A DNA stretch of 64,000 nucleotides from an uncultured Lachnospiraceae bacterium. Lineage in GTDB: Bacteria; Bacillota; Clostridia; Lachnospirales; Lachnospiraceae. The DNA lies in contig CAJTVL010000012.1 of assembly GCA_910579425.1 (NCBI GenBank), positions 1-64,000 of the forward strand, written 5' to 3'. A program made the position numbers and the translations under genes. A model generated the notes under the pieces. It did no database searches and was not told the origin of the DNA. It was given only the letters and a program-made list of their open reading frames with translations. This document shows, piece by piece, positions 53,082 to 61,811 of the stretch (positions are counted from its first letter, which is position 1; each line of letters opens with the position of its first letter).

Positions 53082-54101
53082 TCACATATCTCTGTAATTT
53101 TCCTGGGCAAACCCAAGAATCACCCTGGTTCCCAGACCTTCCTCTGATTCTACCCTGATTTTATGGGAAAGCCTGTCCATGACCTGCCTGCACAGATACA
53201 GCCCGATTCCCGTAGACCTTTTGTCAACTCTCCCGTTATATCCGGTAAAGCCTCTCTCAAAAATTCTCGGAAGATCCTCCCTGCGAATACCGATTCCGGT
53301 ATCCTCCAGGACGAGGTACTCTACAGAACCTGTCCTCTTTGCCCCGTCTTCATCCGCACCATAGATGGAAATGCCGCCTTCTCCGGTATATTTCAACGCA
53401 TTTGAAAGGAGTTGCTCAATCACGAAACAAAGCCACTTCTCATCTGTCACCGCAGAGCAGGAAAACTCCTCCAGAGAAAAGGAAAGTCCGCTTCCCGCAA
53501 ACAAAACCCCGTATTTTTTTACAGCCTGCTTTACAATCGGATAAACCTCCTGCTTTTGAAAGAGCAAATCGGAGGACAGGGAATCCAGCCGGGCATAGTT
53601 AAGGGCCATTTCCGCATACTGCTCTATCTTAAAAAGCTCCCTGACAGCCGACAGTTCCTTTTCATCCTCCATCAAAAGACGCATTGCGGCAATCGGCGTT
53701 TTGATCTGGTGAATCCACATAGTATAGTAATCCGCCATATCCTTGCGCTTTTCGTCATATTCTGTGGTCAGCCTTTGTTTCTCCTGCTCCTCGACACTAA
53801 TTAAATCCTGATATAACTGTTCCGGCATGCTCTCTGCCTCCGGCAGATCACCGATACGCACTCCCATATGCTCCGGCGCTTCTTTCAGCTTCCTGCACTT
53901 CCGGTAATAATGCCCATAATCCCAGAGTGCCAGCCAGCCCCCGAAGAACAGAATCAAAAACAGGGCGTAGGACATATTTTGAAAGGACTCTTCATAGCCA
54001 TAAATTCCGGCGATCAGAAACAGGATCAAAACCGCCCCGGCCAGCAGGCCGACCGGCTTCATCCTCTCCCTGAGATAGGATTTAATAAAACGATTATCCA
54101 T
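53082..54101 (-). CDS. Bce-type intramembrane-sensing histidine kinase
   Basis: The 339-residue protein has two membrane helices with almost no loop outside (residues about 15-60), typical of BceS-like kinases that sense through the transporter. A HisKA_3-like segment MWIHQIKTPIAAMRLL carries the phosphorylated His. The HATPase has LEDTGIGI and RSTGIGLYL. It overlaps the response regulator gene by 8 bases. The transporter genes lie 131 bases downstream. Confidence 0.93.
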   Translation of the reverse strand: MDNRFIKSYLRERMKPVGLLAGAVLILFLIAGIYGYEESFQNMSYALFLILFFGGWLALWDYGHYYRKCRKLKEAPEHMGVRIGDLPEAESMPEQLYQDLISVEEQEKQRLTTEYDEKRKDMADYYTMWIHQIKTPIAAMRLLMEDEKELSAVRELFKIEQYAEMALNYARLDSLSSDLLFQKQEVYPIVKQAVKKYGVLFAGSGLSFSLEEFSCSAVTDEKWLCFVIEQLLSNALKYTGEGGISIYGADEDGAKRTGSVEYLVLEDTGIGIRREDLPRIFERGFTGYNGRVDKRSTGIGLYLCRQVMDRLSHKIRVESEEGLGTRVILGFAQENYRDM

Positions 54102-54768
54102 TTAATTGATAACCCGCTCCCTTTCTGGTCAAAATAAAGTCTTTTAAGCCTGCCTCTTTAAGCCGCCTGCGCAGCCGGTTCATATTCACTGTCAGAGTGT
54201 TGTCGTCCACAAAGCATTCGTCATCCCACAGCCGCTTTATAATGCTTTCCCTGGATACCACATTTCCCGCGTTTTCAAAAAGCAATTGTAAAATCCGGAA
54301 CTCATTGCCGGAAAGCTTCAAATTTTTCCCTTCATATTCCAGAGACATATCCGCAAGATGAATCACCGCTCCTCCAAACTCTAAAAGCGGGGAGGCTTTC
54401 TGAAATGAATAGGCCCGCCTCAAAATCGCCTGTATTTTTGCCGACAGCACCTCCAAATCAAAGGGTTTGACGATAAAATCGTCTCCCCCCATATTCATGG
54501 CCATCACGATATTCATATTGTCGCCGGCAGATGAAATGAAAATCACCGGAACCTGGGAGAACTTTCGTATCTCTGCGCACCAGTAATACCCATTGTAATA
54601 GGGCAGACCAATATCCATCAAAACAAGATGAGGACCAAACCCGGAAAAATGGGGCAGAATATTGGCAAAGTCCGTGACCGTTTCCACCTCATAACCCCAT
54701 TTTTCCAGATGCTTTTTCATCATCCCGGAAATCACTCTGTCGTCTTCCACAATTAAGATACGGAACAT
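54094..54768 (-). CDS. Bce-type OmpR-family response regulator
   Basis: The 224 residues have a receiver (IVEDDRVI, LVLMDIGLPYYNGYYW, FIVKPFD) and a winged-helix DNA-binding domain (LKLSGNEFRILQLLFEN, ending RRRLKEAGLKDFILTRKGAGYQL). It heads the regulator-kinase-ATPase-permease set. A consensus promoter lies directly upstream at 54799-54827. Confidence 0.94.
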   Translation of the reverse strand: MFRILIVEDDRVISGMMKKHLEKWGYEVETVTDFANILPHFSGFGPHLVLMDIGLPYYNGYYWCAEIRKFSQVPVIFISSAGDNMNIVMAMNMGGDDFIVKPFDLEVLSAKIQAILRRAYSFQKASPLLEFGGAVIHLADMSLEYEGKNLKLSGNEFRILQLLFENAGNVVSRESIIKRLWDDECFVDDNTLTVNMNRLRRRLKEAGLKDFILTRKGAGYQLNG

Positions 54769-54798
54769 TGCCCTTCCCTGCCTTTTTCCGTTTTCTAT

Positions 54799-54827
54799 AG
54801 TGTAAAAGGAGGGGGTGCGTTTGTCAA
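54799..54827 (-). promoter_or_regulatory. Promoter of the Bce-type module
   Basis: On the minus strand TTGACA (54822-54827) and TACACT (54799-54804) are 17 bases apart, about 30 bases before the regulator start. The 54830-54930 stretch shows no gene. Confidence 0.65.
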
Positions 54828-54932
54828 GAAGCGGGATGGCTGTTGCTTTTTACACCCATGCAAGACGACGCAGGACTTTACACCTGTCCGGGCAGTCTTC
54901 CGGTTAAACCGTAAAAAAGCAACTCGAAACGC

Positions 54933-55070
54933 TCAATCCACTTCCCGCAGCCTCTCCACAATACTTTGCTTCTCCAGATTTTTAAAGCAGAGGTACGGCA
55001 CCAGAACCGCAAAGCCGATCAGAAGCGGTGCGCAGACCGCTAGGGGAAGCAGAGTGAAATGAAAGGTTTC
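54933..55070 (-). pseudogene. C-terminal remnant of an FtsX-like ABC permease
   Basis: One frame reads ETFHFTLLPLAVCAPLLIGF and then AVLVPYLCFKNLEKQSIVERLREVD before a stop. This is the last membrane helix and the Ser-Ile-Val-Glu-Arg-Leu-Arg tail of an FtsX-type permease. It has no start and runs straight out of the truncated regulator gene in another frame. It is a deletion scar. Confidence 0.75.
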
Positions 55071-55422
55071 CGTCCAGCTCCGCTTTCAGGCGGACATACT
55101 TCATGGGCTTAATAATATAGTCTTCCGCCTGGTATTTATACCCCTCCAGACCATATTGCGCCAGTGTGGTCAGAAAAATAATGCCTACCTTCTCATCCAT
55201 CCGGCGGATCTGCCCTGCGGCGTGGAGCCCATCCACCGGTTTCATCTGAATATCCAGAAAGATCAGGTCGATACCGGGGTCATATTTCTCCACCAGCTCC
55301 ATCCCGTCATAGCAGGCTGTGATCTTTATTTCCTCCCCGGTTTCATCGGCATATCTCTCAAGCAATCCCCTCAGGTGCTCCACAAACTCCCTTTCATCAT
55401 CACAGATTGCGATGTGTATCAT
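54982..55422 (-). pseudogene. Truncated LytTR-type response regulator
   Basis: The receiver half is intact (MIHIAICDDEREFVEHLR, LIFLDIQMKPVDGL, EDYIIKPMKYVRLKAELD). From about residue 118 the sequence leaves the family and runs out of frame through a permease remnant. The LytTR DNA-binding domain is absent, so it cannot act as a transcription factor. It begins near 55422 with an ATG and GGTGGGAAAC upstream. It is divergent from the intact LytTR gene at 55559, as if one of two paralogues was lost. Confidence 0.75.
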
Positions 55423-55558
55423 CCCGTTTCCCACCGTCCTTTTGTATCGAATCGTAAACCATAAATTATTTTGCCGCTTGCGATAGAGCATTCCCTCTGA
55501 TACACTACTTCAATAATACTCTTTTTACAATACCATTCATCAAAAAGGAGGGCAGGCC

Positions 55559-56272
55559 ATGCTGCGGATCGCCATATGCGACGATGAGGAATTTTACAGG
55601 GAAAAGCTCCAAGCCCTTGTACAAAATTATCTCTTAAATCACGATTTAGCAGGAAATTTCAGTCTTTTTTCCTCCGGGGAGGAATTTCTGGGCCAGTGCG
55701 AAAATCAGGTAAAATATGATATTGTGTTTATGGACATCACCATGGACGCCCTGAGCGGAATCCAGACAGCCCTGCGGATGCGCTCCTTCCATTCCGATAC
55801 CTTCCTCGTCCTTGTCACCGCTTTTTTTGATTACGTGCTGGAGGGCTATAAGGTAAATGCCCTGCGTTATCTTTTAAAGGACACGCTGGACGCCTCCCTC
55901 CCGGAATGTATGGACGCAATTCTCCGGAAAATGCAGACCGCACAGGTAACCTTCCCCTTCACGGACGGGGAACGGAAATTATACACCGACAATCTCCTTT
56001 ATATCGAAAGCCAGAAACACAAATCCCTCTTTCACTATATGGGAACCGCCCGGGAAATCCTCCGGCTCTACCGAAAGCTGGACTCCATCGAGGAAGCCCT
56101 TTCCGGCTATGGCTTTCTGCGCATTCACAAGAGCTATCTCGTGAATATGAAGCATATTCTGAGAATCAGCGGTTACACCGCCTTTTTGGACACCGGGGAG
56201 GAGCTTCCCATCCCGCGGCTTAAATTTCAGTCTGTAAAAGAGGCCTTCACGGCCTACAAAGGAGCTTTCTGA
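55559..56272 (+). CDS. LytTR-family response regulator
   Basis: The 237 residues have a receiver (IAICDDEEFY, IVFMDITMDALSGI, LRYLLKD) and a LytTR DNA-binding domain (residues about 135-235; LYIESQKHKSLFHY, FLRIHKSYLVNMKHI). It should bind direct repeats in promoters. GGAGG lies before the ATG. The stop and the next start share a base, so the kinase is coupled. Confidence 0.94.
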   Translation: MLRIAICDDEEFYREKLQALVQNYLLNHDLAGNFSLFSSGEEFLGQCENQVKYDIVFMDITMDALSGIQTALRMRSFHSDTFLVLVTAFFDYVLEGYKVNALRYLLKDTLDASLPECMDAILRKMQTAQVTFPFTDGERKLYTDNLLYIESQKHKSLFHYMGTAREILRLYRKLDSIEEALSGYGFLRIHKSYLVNMKHILRISGYTAFLDTGEELPIPRLKFQSVKEAFTAYKGAF

Positions 56273-57579
56273 TGGAAATGATTTTAAACACGATCCTCTT
56301 TTCTCTCGTCATGGGACTGAGCTGCCATGCCTTTTTTACCGCCCTTTTCCCTCCCCGCAGGCTCCGGCCATGGATGGAATACACCGCTGTTTTGGCGTTT
56401 TTAGCAGGCTTTCTCCTGATCGCCTTCACCAGAATCCCGCCCTATATTTTTCAGCCCCTTCGCTTTATTCTGGTGGTATTTCTTGCCGCACAGCTTTGCT
56501 TTCGGGTTACCCCGCTGAAAAATCTGGCCGCCTGTGTTTTGCTCTGCGCCCTCTACTGGCTGACCACCATGATCACGGTATCCGCCCTTTCCTCTGTCCC
56601 CCTGCCCTTATTCCGGCGCCTGACGGGCGAAGCAGAGAAAATAACGGCTGGTATTTTTTTATGTATGATGCTTCTCTTTCATTATAAATATAAAAACCGC
56701 TTTTTGGCAGAAGAGGACGTCAGGTGGACAAGGTTCGCCCTTTTTCCTCTGCTGGGCCTGATCCTTGTCCTGTCTCTCGCCATGGTCTCCCTGGACGGCA
56801 CTGTTCAGAACAGCCGGGCCATGCTGGCAGCGCTTTTCAGCTTTGCGGCGATCAATGTGTGTCTTTTTTATTGGATCGGGGATTTCCTGAAAAAGGAAAG
56901 AGAAATGCAAAAGTTCCGCCTCATCCAGGAACGGACCCTGAGCCAGATGAACCAATACCGCAGCATCCAAAAAAGCTACGAAGCGCAAAAGCGGTATCTC
57001 CACGATTACAAAAATCAACTGGACTGCATCCAGGGAATGCTCCAGGCCGGAAAATCCGGGGAGGCTCTGGCCTATATCACCGGCCTCAGAGGAAGCCTTA
57101 AGGACAGCGCCGTGTTTGTCTCCACCAATCATCCTGTGGTGGACGTGGTGCTGAACCAGAAATATCAGCAGGCCCGGGAAAAGGGTATTGCCATGACCAT
57201 GTCGGTTAATGATCTGTCCTCCCTTTCCATGAGCGATGAATTCATTGTCACCCTGCTGGGCAATCTGCTGGATAATGCCATCGAGGGCTGCGAGAGATTG
57301 GGACAGGATGGGAACAAGGTAATCCAATTTAAAATGCTCACGGAGGACGGGCAGCTCATCCTCTCTGTGCGAAATCCCGCCCCCACGCCTTTACAGATCA
57401 AAAACAACCGGATTGTCACTCAAAAAGCCGATCCCCAAAACCACGGCATCGGCCTTCTGAATATTGATTCCGTTATCAAAGCCCAGGACGGAACCGGCAT
57501 TTTGAAATGGGAAGACGGATGGATCTGCTATTCGGCAATGATCCCTCTCTGTCCCTCATCCCATACCGGCTCTTTTTAA
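56272..57579 (+). CDS. GHKL-type sensor kinase paired with the LytTR regulator
   Basis: The 435-residue protein has six or more N-terminal membrane helices and a DHp segment with the phosphorylated His in LHDYKNQLDCIQGML. The GHKL ATPase has VTLLGNLLDNAIEGCE and NHGIGLLNIDSVI. This is the AgrC-like architecture of kinases that sense peptides or membrane state. It forms a two-gene operon with the regulator. Confidence 0.92.
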   Translation: MEMILNTILFSLVMGLSCHAFFTALFPPRRLRPWMEYTAVLAFLAGFLLIAFTRIPPYIFQPLRFILVVFLAAQLCFRVTPLKNLAACVLLCALYWLTTMITVSALSSVPLPLFRRLTGEAEKITAGIFLCMMLLFHYKYKNRFLAEEDVRWTRFALFPLLGLILVLSLAMVSLDGTVQNSRAMLAALFSFAAINVCLFYWIGDFLKKEREMQKFRLIQERTLSQMNQYRSIQKSYEAQKRYLHDYKNQLDCIQGMLQAGKSGEALAYITGLRGSLKDSAVFVSTNHPVVDVVLNQKYQQAREKGIAMTMSVNDLSSLSMSDEFIVTLLGNLLDNAIEGCERLGQDGNKVIQFKMLTEDGQLILSVRNPAPTPLQIKNNRIVTQKADPQNHGIGLLNIDSVIKAQDGTGILKWEDGWICYSAMIPLCPSSHTGSF

Positions 57580-57639
57580 TTCCTCCACAATCCCAACGCT
57601 GGCAGAGCTCCACAATGGCGCTCATTTCTTCTTCCACAT

Positions 57640-57842
57640 AGGCATAATTTTTTTCCTTGAGCTGGGTATGGCCGAAATAACCTAAAGGCAATCACAGCTC
57701 CTGCCAACGGGACGTACTTAAACAGTACAAACCAGATAAATCCCGGCAGCGCCATCAGATACAGTCCTTTATGCTTGCAGATGCTTTGCCAGAGACTGTC
57801 CTTTTTCAGCCCTGCAGCCACAGATGACCCTTTTCTCATCAC
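57640..57842 (-). pseudogene. N-terminal fragment of an LplB-type permease
   Basis: From the ATG at 57842, about 53 residues match the start of LplB permeases (LYLMALPGFIWFVLFKYVPL, GAVIAF). The frame then passes into unrelated sequence that is partly antisense to the kinase gene. No helix after the first is present. A second unassigned fragment in another frame (FGHTQLKEKNYAYVEEEM) begins just after the break. Confidence 0.65.
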
Positions 57843-58052
57843 TTTACCTGTTATTTTCTTTCCGTGCTCTTGATGGGATTATTATAAGAAAAACAAAGAA
57901 ACTCAGATAGGGAATTTTTTCGGTTCTGACGGGATATTTTTTCGAAAGCCGCCTTTTTTTGCCCTCCCGGCGCTCATTTATGCCGCCTGCCTTGCTTCCC
58001 CAGGCTCCCGGGAATACAATGAACCATATCTTATAGAAAGCGAGGCGTTCTT

Positions 58053-58841
58053 ATGATAATGAAAAAACTGAAAGGCTTCACCCTTGTTCTTACAGGCTCT
58101 CTTCTTCTGTCCGCCTGCTCTGCAAAGACGCAAACACAGGCAGAAGCTGCGAGCCTAAGCCCTCTGTCCATACAGGATACGACGCAGCTCATGATGGAGA
58201 GCCTGAAAAGCTTGGACCTTGACACCTTCAACGAATATTCCGACAACTATGTCAGTACGGAAAGAAACTGGCTGGGTATTCCTGTGCGGAAGGAATATCA
58301 GGTTTTCAGCGAACTGCTCCAGCCATTCCCCAAAAAGGGAAAGCGCTATCAGGCGAACTATCGGCTAACCGAAAAGCTCATGGAGAATCTTACATGGGAA
58401 ATTAAGGACGTGCGCACGGACAATACTACGGCAAAGGTTGACATGGAGATCACGAACATCGATATGGCAAAAGCCACGGGTTACTATGAAATCTCCCTGA
58501 TGGAAAGTATGCTCGAAAGCGAGGGAATGGGGATTGTACAGCTTATTAAGGATGTTTCTGAGATTACACGGAATACGGACGGCCTGATCCTTGCCATAGA
58601 ACAGTTGGCGGCGGAGGACACCCACACCGCCCGGGTCACCCTTTCGGCCTGCCGTGAAAACGGGCATTGGAGGTTTGAATTAAACGAAGACTTTATCAAT
58701 GCATTTATGGGTAACATCAATTCCCAGAACTATCCCGATGAAATTAACCGTAGACTGAACGAGCTCTATCGGCAATATGAGGAAAAGGCGCTCTCTGCGG
58801 CAGAGCAGTATGAAGAAAGGCTGGAAAGATTGTTTGAATAG
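58053..58841 (+). CDS. Hypothetical lipoprotein, 262 residues
   Basis: The signal peptide ends in the lipobox LLSAC, so the mature protein is lipid-anchored. The remaining 235 residues have the look of DUF4878/DUF5105-type small alpha/beta domains (TTQLMMESLKSLDLDTFNEYSD; GHWRFELNEDF near the end). No enzyme motif is seen. Two ATGs (58053, 58059) are possible. It sits in a decayed region and is the only intact gene between 57580 and 60240. The 57843-58052 stretch upstream has no gene. Confidence 0.75.
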   Translation: MIMKKLKGFTLVLTGSLLLSACSAKTQTQAEAASLSPLSIQDTTQLMMESLKSLDLDTFNEYSDNYVSTERNWLGIPVRKEYQVFSELLQPFPKKGKRYQANYRLTEKLMENLTWEIKDVRTDNTTAKVDMEITNIDMAKATGYYEISLMESMLESEGMGIVQLIKDVSEITRNTDGLILAIEQLAAEDTHTARVTLSACRENGHWRFELNEDFINAFMGNINSQNYPDEINRRLNELYRQYEEKALSAAEQYEERLERLFE

Positions 58842-58889
58842 CGCGGAATCATCCACACCGGCAGAGCAGAAGATGTCTTCCGTCCCTGA

Positions 58890-59710
58890 CCAAGGATAAG
58901 ATTATAGCATATTACAGGGAACATGATCTGATCCTGGTCATAGACGACTTCCATTATGCCCCGGAGGGAAAACGGATGCAGATTGCCCAGCAACTCAAGG
59001 ATGCCATCCGCAGGGGATTTAAAGCTATTGCGGTGTCCCTCCCCCATCGTGCTGACGAAGCAATCCGCCAGAATGCAGACCTTTCCGGGCGCTTAAGCCT
59101 TATCAATATAGAGCCATAGGAAGTGGATGATTAAAAAGAGATTGCAAAGCTGGGGTTTGGAAAACTGTGCATTTCCATTGAGGACTCCATTGCGGCACAG
59201 ATTGCGGTAGAAAGCCTTTCCTCTCCCCAGCTGATGCAGTATATCTGCCTGAACATCTGCACCATGCTGGAAATGTCCGGGAAAGAAAACCGGCAGATCC
59301 GGCAGGAGATTCTTGAGACCGCTTATCACTACACCACCGCAAACTTCGAATATGGAGATGTGGTCTCCCTAATGCGAAAAGGGCCGAATACCCGTGGCAA
59401 GAGCCGGAACACCTTCCAGACCGCCGATAGACAGGAGCATGACATTTATGAGTTGATCGTGAAATCCATTGCAGAAAATCCGCCCATTATGAAGCTGGAA
59501 TTCGAAGATGTGAAGGATCGGATCTACCGCCTGCTTACAGATGACTGCAAAAAACCTTCCCCGCAGATGATCCGGGAGAGCCTGGCAAAGCTGAAAGATC
59601 TTCTGTATGGACGGGAAGATATTTTTAAGGTACTTGACTGGAAGGAAGGGAGTCTCTATATTTTAGATCCTTTGTTCCTGTTTTATCTGCGATGGGGAGG
59701 CGCTCACTGA
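58890..59710 (+). pseudogene. Decayed ATPase of an AAA-like family
   Basis: One frame reads AYYREHDLILVIDDFHYAPEG (Walker B) and on through LPHRADEAIRQN. It then meets two in-frame stops (TAG near 59116 and TAA near 59131). It continues IAKLGFGKLCISIEDSIAAQ, EHDIYELIVKSIAENPP and VLDWKEGSLYILDPLFLFYLRW to a natural end. The Walker A part is missing at the 5' end. The C-terminal block (EHDIY...ILDPLFLFYLRW) is typical of a group of ATPases common in Lachnospiraceae. Neither stop codon is edited out by any frame. Confidence 0.8.
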
Positions 59711-59746
59711 TATCTATGTTTAATGGTATAAATAGTATAACTGTAA

Positions 59747-60242
59747 TGAGTATTCAGATAAAGAAACCCGGCACAATTTGAATGCCGCAGCAAAACGGGT
59801 TATCGAATATCTGGAAGAGATTATGACCGGTTCTCCAGCAGACGACCAGTTGCTCACCGTCCTTGATAACTATTATCTTTTTCTGGAAAGCCTTCTGGAG
59901 CAGCTGCCTCACAAACGCGGCGGCATCCAGAAAGAACAGCTGTCAGCACTGAAGATCCAGAACGAATATGATGTCTAATATCTGCTCTATGCTTATCTGA
60001 AACCCCTTTATCCACTGGCAAGGGCTGAAGTCAGTGAGGATACCGGTTATGGCACGGTGCGGACCGATATTTTCCTGGACTCTGAACATGTCTTTGAGGC
60101 AAAATGCACCAGAAACAGTATGAGACTCAAAAAGCTGACAGAAAAGATCATTGAGAATCCCCAGTTGTTCCGAAACACTTGTGAAAACAAAGTAAAAGGA
60201 AAGCAGATACATATCGTGATCCATCAGCCTAAAATACTGTAA
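59747..60242 (+). pseudogene. Decayed PD-(D/E)XK nuclease
   Basis: A frame beginning near SDKETRHNLNAAAKRVIEY runs to NEYDV, a TAA stop, and then YLLYAYLKPLYPLARAEVSE, DTGYGTVRTDIFLD and HVFEAKCTRNSM. The TDIFLD...EAK arrangement is the PD-(D/E)XK nuclease core. The N-terminal half is helical. The stop in the middle leaves two short ORFs. It directly follows the decayed ATPase, suggesting that the two were one two-gene cassette. Confidence 0.75.
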
Positions 60243-60250
60243 GAAACAGA

Positions 60251-60283
60251 AAACCCCGAAAAATCACATTTTTCGGGGTTTTC
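60251..60283. terminator. Terminator between the nuclease remnant and the tRNAs
   Basis: AAAACCCCGAAAAA (60251-60264) pairs perfectly with TTTTTCGGGGTTTT (60270-60283) around 5 bases. It can end both the rightward remnant and the leftward tRNA transcript. Confidence 0.88.
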
Positions 60284-60288
60284 TAAGA

Positions 60289-60359
60289 GGCGCAGACCGG
60301 ATTTGAACCGGTGGATACTGGTGTTGCAGACCATTGCCTTACCACTTGGCTACTGCGCC
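60289..60359 (-). tRNA. tRNA-Cys (GCA)
   Basis: The minus strand folds as a 71-base tRNA. The acceptor pairs GGCGCAG with CTGCGCC, the anticodon loop reads CTGCAAC with anticodon GCA, and the T arm contains GGTTCAAATCC. CCA is not encoded. It lies 86 bases downstream of tRNA-Glu on the same strand and is probably cotranscribed. Confidence 0.95.
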
Positions 60360-60445
60360 GTAGCTATTTTATTATAACAAAACAATAAATAACAGTCAAT
60401 CCAAAATCTTTATAATCTATCGCAAAATTCAGCTTCTAATCAAAA

Positions 60446-60517
60446 TGACTCCGACGGGAATCGAACCCGTGTTACCGCCGTGAAAGGGCGATGTCTTAAC
60501 CGCTTGACCACGGAGCC
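60446..60517 (-). tRNA. tRNA-Glu (TTC)
   Basis: The minus strand folds as a 72-base tRNA. The acceptor is GGCTCCG with CGGAGTC, the anticodon loop CTTTCAC has anticodon TTC, and the T arm contains GGTTCGATTCC. A promoter lies 37 bases upstream. Confidence 0.95.
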
Positions 60518-60553
60518 TTATTTTGTTACCGATCAGGTAACTTAACGAACAGT

Positions 60554-60582
60554 ATTTTACCACAGTCAATTATATTTGGCAA
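60554..60582 (-). promoter_or_regulatory. Promoter of the tRNA pair
   Basis: On the minus strand TTGCCA (60577-60582) and TAAAAT (60554-60559) are 17 bases apart, upstream of tRNA-Glu. Confidence 0.55.
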
Positions 60583-60617
60583 GTAAAATTTTTTGCCTTT
60601 TTCGCGAATCAATCCTT

Positions 60618-60646
60618 TTGACACGCTTTCATTTGTACACTATAAT
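60618..60646 (+). promoter_or_regulatory. Consensus promoter of the GH172 gene
   Basis: TTGACA (60618-60623), 17 bases and TATAAT (60641-60646) match consensus at every base, about 50 bases before the ATG at 60697, which also has AGGAGG upstream. A perfect promoter suggests repression by a regulator elsewhere; no operator palindrome was found here. Confidence 0.8.
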
Positions 60647-60696
60647 GATTAAAACATGAAACGGGAGAAAAAAATAATTTATCAGGAGGACTTCAT

Positions 60697-61725
60697 ATGA
60701 AAGACTATATTCTAGCTGACGACGTCAGAACCTTTGCATTCTCCGCAGAAAATCCCACCGGAGTCCGGGGCGGCGGTGCCCGCGGCGGGGACTGCACAAA
60801 ACTGCGGCCCTGCATCGAGATCCATCCCGGGGAAACCGTTACCCTTTTAGACACCGATGGACCGGGAATCATCCAGCACATCTGGTTTACGGGCTACGTA
60901 GGGCACAGCTTTATCCTGCGCATCTACTGGGAGGGAAATGAAAATCCTTCCGTGGAAGCGCCCATCTCCGCCTTCTTTGGCTGCGCCTATGATGAAAATT
61001 TTGCGGACGTGAATGGCAACTATCCTGTCTTAAATTCCGCCAAAATCCTGACGGCTCCCGGGCGGGGCTTTAACAGCTACTGGGAAATGCCCTTCCAAAA
61101 GCACTGCAAAATCACCATGGAAAACCGCAGTAAAGAAGATCAGACCCTCTTTTACATGATTACAGGGTGCTACTGTGAGCTGCCCCATAATATCGCCTAC
61201 TTCCATGCCTCCTACCGCCAGGAGCATCCGGTACAGAAGGGCCGTTCTTACACCATCATTGACGGGATTGAAGGAAAAGGTCAGTTTATGGGTCTGACTC
61301 TGGCCTCAGGCATGAACGGAAACAACACCTGCTGGGTGGAGGGGGAGGCCCGGATGTACATTGACGACGATCAGTACCCTTCCATTCATTATACCGGCAC
61401 AGAAGATTACTTTTGCGGTTCCTATGGCTTCGGCAATGATATTTACCAAAAGAAGTACCAGACCTACAGCGGCCTTTATGCCGGGATGTTTGCCATATTG
61501 GGGGATAACTCTGCTTTTTATAACGGTCAGCAACGGTTCTTACTGTACCGTTTCCATGTACCGGATCCCATCCATTTCCAGACGGCTTTTCGGATGACCC
61601 TGGACAATCTGGGCTGGACAGGTCCCAGGTATGATGATTATACATCCGTGGCATTCTGGTATCAGACTCTGCCCCACAAGCCCTTTAAGCCCCTTCCGAC
61701 GGATGCGGAAATGGTCATGAAATAA
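60697..61725 (+). CDS. GH172-family (DUF2961) glycoside hydrolase
   Basis: The 342 residues match DUF2961, now glycoside hydrolase family 172. The N-terminus has ENPTGVRGGGARGG and TDGPGIIQHIWFTG. The centre has INGIEGKG-like DGIEGKGQFMGL and EGEARMYIDDDQYPSIHYTGTEDYFCGSYGFG. The last run (GTEDYFCGSYGFG) contains the family's catalytic acidic region. GH172 enzymes act on alpha-linked fructofuranosides (difructose anhydride) and arabinofuranosides. No signal peptide is seen, so the substrate is taken up first. A GH32 gene lies convergently next door. Confidence 0.9.
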   Translation: MKDYILADDVRTFAFSAENPTGVRGGGARGGDCTKLRPCIEIHPGETVTLLDTDGPGIIQHIWFTGYVGHSFILRIYWEGNENPSVEAPISAFFGCAYDENFADVNGNYPVLNSAKILTAPGRGFNSYWEMPFQKHCKITMENRSKEDQTLFYMITGCYCELPHNIAYFHASYRQEHPVQKGRSYTIIDGIEGKGQFMGLTLASGMNGNNTCWVEGEARMYIDDDQYPSIHYTGTEDYFCGSYGFGNDIYQKKYQTYSGLYAGMFAILGDNSAFYNGQQRFLLYRFHVPDPIHFQTAFRMTLDNLGWTGPRYDDYTSVAFWYQTLPHKPFKPLPTDAEMVMK

Positions 61726-61771
61726 TCAGAGAATATGCCGCCGACGGCGCATCACAACGGCAATTTACGTC

Positions 61772-61807
61772 AAAGGCCGGAGGGAATTTCACTTCCCTCC
61801 GGCCTTT
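61772..61807. terminator. Terminator between GH172 and GH32 genes
   Basis: AAAGGCCGGAGGGAA pairs perfectly with TTCCCTCCGGCCTTT around 6 bases. It lies between two convergent genes and serves both. Confidence 0.88.
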
Positions 61808-61811
61808 ATAG

